From Lachnospiraceae bacterium (GTDB taxonomy: Bacteria; Bacillota; Clostridia; Lachnospirales; Lachnospiraceae): DNA of 38,094 nucleotides. Both the position numbers and the translations under genes were made by a program. Positions 8,228 through 15,254 of the stretch are shown one piece after another. Position 1 is the stretch's first letter; each line of letters starts with the position of its first letter. The stretch covers positions 1-38,094 of the forward strand of contig JAFSGY010000040.1 in the NCBI GenBank assembly GCA_017440575.1. Reading direction: 5' to 3'. A model generated the notes under the pieces. It had not been told where the DNA came from. It did not search any database and was given only the letters and a program-made list of their open reading frames with translations.

Positions 8228-8896
8228 ATGAAGACAAAAATATTAGTACTAGAAGATGATAACTCCATATCTCAATTAATCTGTATGAATTTGGAAGCAG
8301 CAGGTTTTCTTACGATACCTATTCTGGATGGTCTGGAAGCACAGGCCTATCTCCAAACAGAACAAAGCAAAGAGATTTCCCTTGCTCTTGTTGACGTCAT
8401 GCTCCCGGGGAAGGATGGCTTTTCTCTTATGGAGGATTTTCAAAAAGTTGACATTCCTGTCATTTATCTTACGGCTAAGGATGATGTAATTTCCAAGGTA
8501 CAAGGATTAAAATCCGGTGCTGAGGACTATATGGTAAAGCCTTTTGAAATCCTGGAGCTTCTTGTAAGAATCGAAAAGGTTCTGGAAAGAACGGGACGAG
8601 GCAGGGAAATGATACAAATCCATGATGTTTCGATTCATTTAAAAGAGCATAGTGTTACAAAAAACGGAGTTCCTATTTTACTAAAGCCTATGGAATATGA
8701 GCTTTTGGTTACACTTGCTTCAAATAAAAATATTGCGTTAAGCCGTGAAGAACTGCTTCAGCGTATCTGGGGGACTGATTTTATAGGAGAAACCAGAACG
8801 GTAGATGTGCATATTGCTCAGCTGCGTAAAAAGCTGGATTTTCATCAGGTAATACGCACGGTTTCCAAAACAGGATATCGTTTGGAGGAGTTATGA
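8228..8896 (+). CDS. OmpR-family response regulator
   Basis: 222 residues: a receiver domain with acidic pair Asp10/Asp11, phospho-acceptor Asp56 (in LVDVMLPG), Thr in YLTAKDD and Lys in MVKPF, then a winged-helix output domain ending TGYRLEEL. Its stop overlaps the kinase start by 4 bp (ATGA), making the partner unambiguous. It is the second regulator in the operon that began at 5502. A likely target is the promoter of the lipoprotein gene at 10379, which carries two TTTACAT repeats. Confidence 0.95.
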   Translation: MKTKILVLEDDNSISQLICMNLEAAGFLTIPILDGLEAQAYLQTEQSKEISLALVDVMLPGKDGFSLMEDFQKVDIPVIYLTAKDDVISKVQGLKSGAEDYMVKPFEILELLVRIEKVLERTGRGREMIQIHDVSIHLKEHSVTKNGVPILLKPMEYELLVTLASNKNIALSREELLQRIWGTDFIGETRTVDVHIAQLRKKLDFHQVIRTVSKTGYRLEEL

Positions 8897-10284
8897 AACT
8901 TTGGAAAAAGCTATCGCTCGTAACAATCACGGTCATGCTTCTTACAACAGGAATCTCAGGAGCGATTACCTTAAATCAAACATTTTCTTATAATCAAAAA
9001 AAGACCGTAGAAAGCTATGAAAAGCAATTAGGAACAACTGCATATGCTTTGGAGCGTGAATTGGATAAAAGCAGAATCAATGAATACGGGGAAACGACAA
9101 AGAATGCATATTTGAGCTATCTGATGAAGAAATTTGGTTCTACGCAGTACATATTGCTGGAGGATTATAAGGTAGCTTATAATATGACCCCCTTTCTGCT
9201 GACAACCACCAAGCTAGAGCAATTTGGGCAAAATGACATTATGACTGTGATACAAAAAACAGATACTCAATACACTTTGATTACAGGAAAGAGAATTCCG
9301 TATATTGGGGAGCATGAATACGGGCTTATCTTAGTGCAGGATATTTCGGAACTTTATAGGGATATGAAAAAACAGCTTGGCTTTTACATAGGCTTTGGTG
9401 TGATTACGACCTTATTAGCTGTAATATTAGTGTTTTTGCTTACAAAACGGATTCTTCGTCCGTTAAAAGAACTGGAATCAGCATCAAAGGATATAAGCTC
9501 TGGAAACTTAGACCGGCGTGCCGTGGTAACTACAAGAGATGAAATTGGTATGCTGGCAAAATCGTTTAATTACATGGCAGATAAAATGGAACAGCAGATG
9601 CATGACATTACGAATGAATCAGAAAGAAGAAAGCAAATGTTAGGAAGTCTGACACATGAGTTAAAAACGCCTATGACTTCCATTATTGGTTATGCCGATA
9701 CCTTGCTCCATGTAAATGTCAGAAAAGAGCAACAGGAAATTGCCTTAACACATATCCATGATGAATGCCGCAGATTGGAGCGTCTTAGCGGAAAGCTGAT
9801 GAATCTCATTGGCATGTATGACAATGACAGTATATGTTTCGAGTCAGTGTCTATGCTTGAACTGTTTCAACGGGTTGCTGAATTAGAAAGAGAAAATCTT
9901 TCAAAAAAAGGAATTCGTTTGGAATATTCTTGTGATATGAAGGATAGAATGGCAGACAGTGATTTATTAGAAAGCCTTTTAATCAATTTGATTGATAATG
10001 CCGCAAAAGCCAGCGAGGAAGGCATGACCATTTGGTTGACAGGGCAAGGAAATGTCATTACTGTTCAAGATGAAGGGTGTGGTATTCCGAAAGAAGAGCT
10101 TGCACATGTTACGGAAGCCTTTTATATGGTAGATAAGGTACGAAGTCGTAAATCAGGCGGTTGTGGACTTGGGCTTGCTCTATGTAGTCAGATTGCGCAG
10201 CTGCACCATGCAACGATTTCAATTGATAGCAGACTTGGAGAAGGAACCACAGTTACGGTAACTTTTGAGGAGGAAATGACATAA
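8893..10284 (+). CDS. Sensor histidine kinase with HAMP domain
   Basis: 463 residues. TM1 is near 12-32, an extracellular sensor near 33-160, TM2 near 162-182, a HAMP domain (starting RILRPLKELE) to about 235, and the H-box SLTHELKTPMTS with His255. The N-box is SLLINLIDNAAKA, G1 is VQDEGCGIP and G2 is CGLGLALCSQI. It is a complete classical kinase, cognate to the overlapping regulator. It ends the five-gene operon that starts at 5502. The extracellular domain is not recognised, so the signal is unknown. Confidence 0.95.
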   Translation: MKLWKKLSLVTITVMLLTTGISGAITLNQTFSYNQKKTVESYEKQLGTTAYALERELDKSRINEYGETTKNAYLSYLMKKFGSTQYILLEDYKVAYNMTPFLLTTTKLEQFGQNDIMTVIQKTDTQYTLITGKRIPYIGEHEYGLILVQDISELYRDMKKQLGFYIGFGVITTLLAVILVFLLTKRILRPLKELESASKDISSGNLDRRAVVTTRDEIGMLAKSFNYMADKMEQQMHDITNESERRKQMLGSLTHELKTPMTSIIGYADTLLHVNVRKEQQEIALTHIHDECRRLERLSGKLMNLIGMYDNDSICFESVSMLELFQRVAELERENLSKKGIRLEYSCDMKDRMADSDLLESLLINLIDNAAKASEEGMTIWLTGQGNVITVQDEGCGIPKEELAHVTEAFYMVDKVRSRKSGGCGLGLALCSQIAQLHHATISIDSRLGEGTTVTVTFEEEMT

Positions 10285-10296
10285 GATTACAAAACG

Positions 10297-10340
10297 TTTA
10301 CATTTTGCTGAATACTTTTTACATGGGGCTACGATATATT
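10297..10340 (+). promoter_or_regulatory. Candidate response-regulator-dependent promoter with TTTACAT repeats
   Basis: TTTACAT occurs at 10297-10303 and again at 10318-10324, 21 bp apart (two helical turns). The second copy ends 10 bp before a -10-like TATATT at 10335-10340. There is no good -35 at normal spacing. That geometry fits an activator such as PhoP/OmpR-type regulators binding in place of the -35. Confidence 0.45.
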
Positions 10341-10378
10341 CTTATTACGAAATATGTAAGAGGAGGGTCAAGGATTTT

Positions 10379-11839
10379 ATGAGAAGACACAAAAGCAAAA
10401 TAAATTTTTTAAGTATTCTTTCATGCTGCGTAGCAGTCGCGCTTACCGGATGTGGTGATTCCATGACAACGCAGGAGCAAATTGTAACTCCAAAGGAGAC
10501 AATAGTTTCTGATTCGACAGTGATAGAAGATACGAGTACAGCAATTCCGGTAACGAATGGGATACGTGAGCAGGTGCAGGTTCCGGAACATTACACTTGT
10601 GACATTTCCGAAGGAAATATTACGGTTATGGCAGATGCAGATTTCTTGATTCCGGAAGCCGAAGGTTTTAAATCTTATAAGGTTACTCCTAGAATCTTTA
10701 ATCAGGAAGATTATGATATTGTGAGTCAGGCATTATTAGATGGTGCGCCTCTTTGGAGCAGAGACTATGAGGCGATGGCAGAGTCCCATGGCTTTATCAA
10801 AGCAGAATTAGAGGAACGTATCGCCGAATTGAAAGAGGAAAAAGCAAGTGGTTTTACAAAATATTTAGATGGAAAGCCGATGGACTATGATGCACGTATT
10901 GCGGAATTTGAGGAGCTTATGAAACATGCTCCGGAAGAGCCAATTATTTATGATGTTGCCCCTGTTGTCCCAGATAGTGAGAGCGTTGGTGGTAATCCTA
11001 AGGGAGGAAAAGGGTATCTTAATGCGAGTGCAACGGTTCGGGGCGAGGACTATGATATTTGGTTAAGTAATATTTTATATCCGCATTGGAATGCAGCAGA
11101 ATTTAATATTCATGTGGATTCCGAACGTTCTATTAGTCCGAATACTTATTTTGTCGGTACAATTGCTAGTGAAGCTATCCTTCCTGTAGAATCCATAACA
11201 AAGGATGCCATACAAATTGTTGCAGAAATGGGATATGTAGATTTAGTTCCGACTAAAGGTGAATATTATCAGACTTTGTCATTTGAGGAAACCGCAAAGG
11301 ATGCGCAAGCGGTATATGGTGCTGTAGGTTATGGAATTCCATTTGAACGTGTGGTAGAAGGGATTCCGATTACCTATACGCATGAGGAGGGACTTACCCT
11401 TGCGGATGATGAAGACTGGTGCTGGCCATATGAAAGGTTTATCCTTACTTTTGATGAGAAAGGATTTACGGATTTTCAGTGGAGAGGACCTTGCACAATT
11501 GAAAAAGTATCGGATGACACCGTTTTTCTGCTTCCATTTTTCGAGATACAGAATGTTCTTGAAGAAATGATGGTTAAGATAAAAGCAGAAGAATATGCGG
11601 AAACTGACATTAAAGTTACTTACAAAATAAATGAAATACGACTTGGTTATATGCGAGTACATGAAAAAGGTGATGTTTCAGAAGGTTCCTTGATTCCTGT
11701 ATGGGATTTCTTTGGCTCGGAAAGTTTACGTTATCCAGATGATGATTCTGATTATTCAAATGAAGGAATTTCCTATGAAAGTCAGTTTACGATTAATGCG
11801 ATGGATGGAACGATAGTTGACAGAGGACTTGGATATTAA
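10379..11839 (+). CDS. Large uncharacterised lipoprotein
   Basis: 486 residues with a clear lipoprotein signal peptide: basic RRHKSK start, hydrophobic segment, lipobox ALTGCG with Cys near residue 25, then a Ser/Thr/Glu-rich spacer. The mature domain is soluble, acidic and without recognised catalytic motif. It resembles the uncharacterised DUF6034-type lipoproteins of Clostridia, but that is from memory and uncertain. GAGGAGG at 10361-10367 supports this ATG. It stands alone between a two-component operon and a terminator, and the upstream TTTACAT repeats suggest control by a neighbouring response regulator. It could be the sensory accessory or the output of that system. Confidence 0.85.
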   Translation: MRRHKSKINFLSILSCCVAVALTGCGDSMTTQEQIVTPKETIVSDSTVIEDTSTAIPVTNGIREQVQVPEHYTCDISEGNITVMADADFLIPEAEGFKSYKVTPRIFNQEDYDIVSQALLDGAPLWSRDYEAMAESHGFIKAELEERIAELKEEKASGFTKYLDGKPMDYDARIAEFEELMKHAPEEPIIYDVAPVVPDSESVGGNPKGGKGYLNASATVRGEDYDIWLSNILYPHWNAAEFNIHVDSERSISPNTYFVGTIASEAILPVESITKDAIQIVAEMGYVDLVPTKGEYYQTLSFEETAKDAQAVYGAVGYGIPFERVVEGIPITYTHEEGLTLADDEDWCWPYERFILTFDEKGFTDFQWRGPCTIEKVSDDTVFLLPFFEIQNVLEEMMVKIKAEEYAETDIKVTYKINEIRLGYMRVHEKGDVSEGSLIPVWDFFGSESLRYPDDDSDYSNEGISYESQFTINAMDGTIVDRGLGY

Positions 11840-11874
11840 GATATGATTCATAAATAATGCATAAAGTATATTTG

Positions 11875-11905
11875 AATGCAAGCTGTAAGGCTTGCATTTT
11901 ATTAT
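11875..11905 (+). terminator. Intrinsic terminator after lipoprotein gene
   Basis: A 9-bp perfect stem, AATGCAAGC (11875-11883) and GCTTGCATT (11890-11898), with loop TGTAAG and a T-rich run TTTTATT. Confidence 0.75.
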
Positions 11906-11938
11906 GTTCCAATGATATATGTATAGGAGGTAAGGCAA

Positions 11939-11976
11939 GATTCTTAACTGATTCTTTACCGATACACTGCTATAAT
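11939..11976 (+). promoter_or_regulatory. Extended -10 promoter with tandem OmpR/KdpE-type repeat
   Basis: GATTCTTAAC (11939-11948) and GATTCTTTAC (11950-11959) are direct repeats with 9/10 identity and an 11-bp period. They occupy the -35 region of TGCTATAAT (11968-11976), a perfect extended -10. The layout suggests autoregulation of the kinase-regulator pair by an OmpR-family protein. Confidence 0.6.
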
Positions 11977-11997
11977 CTAAAAGCGTTGGAGGTATCT

Positions 11998-13056
11998 ATG
12001 CACAAAGGATATAAACAATTATTAAGTACTATTTTTACCTTGGGAATATTAAGTGTGTTTTTTATCATTAGTCTGATAATCGAGAACACCCTAAATGCAG
12101 ATACATTAATACCGGCAGTCTTTACGCTTGCAGTATTCTTAATTTCCTTAATCACAGACGGACTTATCTATGGAATCGTAGCTTCTCTACTTAGTGTATT
12201 GGCTTTGAATTTCGCATTTACTTTTCCATATTTTAAATTTAATTTCAGCATACCGGAAAATATGATATCAGCAGTCATTATGCTGGTAATAACTATTATG
12301 TCCAGTACTCTTGCTTCACAGGTAAAGCAGCAGGAGAAGATTAAGGCAGAGACCGCACATGAAAAAATGAGAGGAAATCTGCTTCGGGCTGTTTCCCATG
12401 ATCTTCGTACACCGCTTACAACCATTTATGGTTCCAGTTCTGCCATTATCGATAAATATGACTGTTTATCCAAGGAACAGCTGATACAGCTTGCAACAGG
12501 CATCAGAGAGGATTCTCAGTGGCTAATTCGAATGGTAGAGAATCTGTTATCGGTTACCAGAATTGATAATGGTACGGTTAAGATTATTATGACATCGACG
12601 GTGCTTGAGGAGCTGATTGATGCGGTTCTGATTAAGTTTAGAAAGCGTTATCCGGAGCAAAAAATTGTGGTAGATATTCCAGATGATTTTATAAGCATTC
12701 CTATGGATGCTGTGCTGATTGAACAGGTTATTGTCAATATTCTAGAAAACGCGGTACAACATGCGATAGGTATGACAGAGCTTACGCTAAAGGTATTTAT
12801 TGTAGGTAAAAATGCTATTTTTGAAATTATCGATAATGGTTGTGGAATCGAAAAGGACAGATTGTCTCATATATTTGAAGGCTTTTTTGAGAAGCAGGAT
12901 GCGCCGATTGACAGTCAAAAAAGTAGTATGGGAATTGGCTTGTCCGTATGTGCTTCTATTATCAAGGCACATAATGGAAGTATAACAGCGGAGAATCGAA
13001 AGGGAGGCGGCTGTTGCTTTCGCTTTGCATTAAATATGGAGGAAGAGCATGTGTAA
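11998..13056 (+). CDS. KdpD-like sensor histidine kinase lacking the N-terminal KdpD domain
   Basis: 352 residues. Three to four closely spaced transmembrane segments (about 10-105), like the DUF4118 membrane region of KdpD, are followed directly by the H-box AVSHDLRTPLTTIYG with His134, an N-box (VIVNILENAVQHA), G1 (IIDNGCGIE) and G2 (SMGIGLSVCASI). The large N-terminal KdpD/USP cytoplasmic sensor of classical KdpD is absent, so this is a short form. The start at 11998 is chosen because TTGGAGG precedes it and homology begins there; an in-frame ATG at 11857 lies upstream of the promoter and terminator. It overlaps its regulator by 8 bp. No kdpFABC genes are present, so the target is not evident. 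Confidence 0.92.
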   Translation: MHKGYKQLLSTIFTLGILSVFFIISLIIENTLNADTLIPAVFTLAVFLISLITDGLIYGIVASLLSVLALNFAFTFPYFKFNFSIPENMISAVIMLVITIMSSTLASQVKQQEKIKAETAHEKMRGNLLRAVSHDLRTPLTTIYGSSSAIIDKYDCLSKEQLIQLATGIREDSQWLIRMVENLLSVTRIDNGTVKIIMTSTVLEELIDAVLIKFRKRYPEQKIVVDIPDDFISIPMDAVLIEQVIVNILENAVQHAIGMTELTLKVFIVGKNAIFEIIDNGCGIEKDRLSHIFEGFFEKQDAPIDSQKSSMGIGLSVCASIIKAHNGSITAENRKGGGCCFRFALNMEEEHV

Positions 13057-13759
13057 CAAGCATAAGATTTTAGTGATTGAAGACGAGATTAATATTTGTA
13101 ATTTTGTTAAGACTATATTAGAGACAAATGATTATCAAGTGCTGGTTGCACAGAACGGATCTACTGGAAAAACCTTGTTTTTTTCTCATAATCCTGACCT
13201 TGTCATTCTTGATTTGGGATTACCGGATATAGATGGTTGTGATTTTATTCAGATGGCAAGAGAGCAGTCAGCAATACCGATTATTGTATTGTCAGCAAGA
13301 ACGAATGAAGCAGATAAGGTAAAGGCACTTGATTTGGGGGCTAATGATTACATTACGAAGCCTTTTGGAACTAATGAACTGCTGGCAAGAGTACGTGCAA
13401 CGCTGCGTACAAGCAGATTTCAGGGAATAGGTGACAGACAGATTCGTCAAAAGGTGCAGATAAAAAACATGGTAATCGATTATGAGGCAAGAAGAATTAC
13501 CATTGATAAGCAGGAAATAAAATTGACACAGACAGAATATAATATTATAGAGCTGCTTTCTGTGCATGCAGGAAGGGTACTTACATATTCGGAGATTATT
13601 AAGAAAATATGGGGCTATTCAGACTCTGGAAGCATCAAGAAGCTTCAGGTGAATATGGCAAATATCCGAAAAAAGCTAGGAGAACAGCCGGGAGAATATT
13701 TATATATTCTAAATGAGCTTGGCGTTGGTTATAGAATGAATGAGGATAACGAGGAGTAG
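13049..13759 (+). CDS. KdpE-like OmpR-family response regulator
   Basis: 236 residues: a receiver domain with Asp12, phospho-acceptor Asp55 (in VILDLGLPD), Ser in VLSART and Lys in TKPF, then a winged-helix domain with the KdpE-like tail NIRKKLGEQPGEY and GVGYRM. It overlaps the kinase gene by 8 bp. Its stop is only 2 bp from the start of the pyruvate kinase gene. The ribosome binding site of pyk (GAGGAG) lies in its last codons, so co-transcription is very likely. Confidence 0.94.
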   Translation: MCNKHKILVIEDEINICNFVKTILETNDYQVLVAQNGSTGKTLFFSHNPDLVILDLGLPDIDGCDFIQMAREQSAIPIIVLSARTNEADKVKALDLGANDYITKPFGTNELLARVRATLRTSRFQGIGDRQIRQKVQIKNMVIDYEARRITIDKQEIKLTQTEYNIIELLSVHAGRVLTYSEIIKKIWGYSDSGSIKKLQVNMANIRKKLGEQPGEYLYILNELGVGYRMNEDNEE

Positions 13760-13761
13760 GT

Positions 13762-15174
13762 ATGAAAAAGACGAAAATTATTTGTACGATTGGACCATCT
13801 AGTGAAAATGAGGAGATTCTGACACAAATGTGTCTTGCGGGAATGAATGTGGCAAGATTGAATTTCTCGCATGGTTCCCATGAAGAACATCAGAAAAAAA
13901 TAGATTTGGTGAAAGCTATTCGTGAAAAAATGAAGCTTCCGATTGCTATTATGCTTGACACAAAGGGGCCGGAATATCGTATTAAGACATTTGAAAACGG
14001 AAAAATCACACTTGCAGATGGTGATATTTTTACTTTTACAACAGATGATATTGTGGGAAATCAGGAGCGAGTATCCGTAAACTATGTCCATTTAGTAGAG
14101 AACCTGAGCGTTGGTGACAGAATTTTGGTTAATAATGGTTTAGTCATCTTTGAGGTAATTGAGCTTAAGAAGAACGATGCAATCTGTAAGGTTATTGCAG
14201 GTGGTGAGCTTTCTAACCGGAAGAGTATGAATTTCCCGAACAAGGTCATGGATCATGACTATCTGAGCGAACAGGATAAGAAGGATTTGCTTTTTGGTAT
14301 TCAGAATGAGGTTGATTTTGTGGCAGCTTCCTTTGTTTCTACTAAGAAGGATGTTGCTGATCTTAGAGAGTTTTTAGATGCAAATGGTGGACAGGATATT
14401 GATATTATTGCAAAGATTGAAAACAGAGCTGGTGTAGATAATGTGGAGGAAATCTGTCAGATTGCCAACGGTATTATGATTGCGCGAGGAGACCTTGGAG
14501 TGGAGATTCCTGCCATTGAGGTTCCAGCTGTTCAGAAATATCTGATTAACAAGTGTCGTATGCTTGGAACTCGTGTGATTACAGCAACAGAAATGTTAGA
14601 ATCCATGATTCACAATCCTCGTGCTACCAGAGCAGAGTTATCAGATGTTGCTAATGCAGTATATGACGGAACATCAGCCATTATGCTTTCAGGTGAGACG
14701 GCAGCAGGAAAATATCCTGTGGCAGCCGTAAAAACAATGGCAGAAGTAGCAGAATATACAGAAAAGCAGATTAATTATATGAAGAGATTCCGAACCTCAG
14801 ACTTTGAGATTCGTAACAATCTGGATGCGATTTCCCATTCAGCATGCTCTATGGCAATTGATGTAAAGGCAAAATGTATCGTTGTAAGCTCTATTAGCGG
14901 CTGTACGGTAAGAATGGTAAGCAGATTCCGCTGTCCGGTTGATATTATCGGTATGACTACTTCAGAAAAGGTATGGCGAAAGCTGAATCTTAGCTGGGGC
15001 GTAACACCGGTTATGTGTGAGGAATTTACTTCGATAGAAGTCATGTTCTATAACGCAATGAATCAGGCAAAAGAGGTGTTCCAGTTAAGTAAGGGAGATA
15101 ATGTTGTGTTAACAGGCGGTCAGATTAATGGCCAGACTGGAAATACGAATTTAATTAAGGTAGAGAAGGTATAA
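13762..15174 (+). CDS. pyk: Pyruvate kinase
   Basis: 470 residues, the standard short bacterial form without the extra C-terminal PEP-utilising domain. It converts phosphoenolpyruvate and ADP to pyruvate and ATP in glycolysis. Diagnostic segments include the N-terminal KTKIICTIGPSS, the active-site ARLNFSHGSHEEH, LDTKGPEYR, the catalytic-Lys region IAKIENRAG, MIARGDLGVEIP and the ATEMLESM loop. It starts 2 bp after the KdpE-like regulator gene, which is an unusual operon partner for a glycolytic gene. Many pyruvate kinases need K+ for activity; whether this one does was not resolved by alignment here. Confidence 0.97.
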   Translation: MKKTKIICTIGPSSENEEILTQMCLAGMNVARLNFSHGSHEEHQKKIDLVKAIREKMKLPIAIMLDTKGPEYRIKTFENGKITLADGDIFTFTTDDIVGNQERVSVNYVHLVENLSVGDRILVNNGLVIFEVIELKKNDAICKVIAGGELSNRKSMNFPNKVMDHDYLSEQDKKDLLFGIQNEVDFVAASFVSTKKDVADLREFLDANGGQDIDIIAKIENRAGVDNVEEICQIANGIMIARGDLGVEIPAIEVPAVQKYLINKCRMLGTRVITATEMLESMIHNPRATRAELSDVANAVYDGTSAIMLSGETAAGKYPVAAVKTMAEVAEYTEKQINYMKRFRTSDFEIRNNLDAISHSACSMAIDVKAKCIVVSSISGCTVRMVSRFRCPVDIIGMTTSEKVWRKLNLSWGVTPVMCEEFTSIEVMFYNAMNQAKEVFQLSKGDNVVLTGGQINGQTGNTNLIKVEKV

Positions 15175-15223
15175 GGAGAATTCTTCTCCTTATACCTGAC
15201 AAATTTATGCAAAGGCATAAATT
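15167..15223 (+). terminator. Tandem hairpins after pyruvate kinase
   Basis: The first hairpin is a perfect 14-bp stem (15167-15180 with 15184-15197, loop TTC) that includes the pyk stop codon. The second is a perfect 9-bp stem (AATTTATGC 15202-15210 with GCATAAATT 15215-15223, loop AAAG). Neither has a proper U-tract, so this may be an mRNA-stabilising or processing element rather than a simple terminator. Confidence 0.6.
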
Positions 15224-15254
15224 CGCAAAGTATAGAAAGGTGGGACAAGGTTAA

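Noticed and set aside
11279-11662. Minus-strand 127-residue frame inside the lipoprotein gene
   Set aside because: It is antisense to an intact ORF with a clear signal peptide, and no initiation signals are present.
11857-11997. N-terminal extension of the KdpD-like kinase
   Set aside because: The extension spans a terminator, an operator-like repeat and a promoter. A good SD and normal family start occur at 11998.
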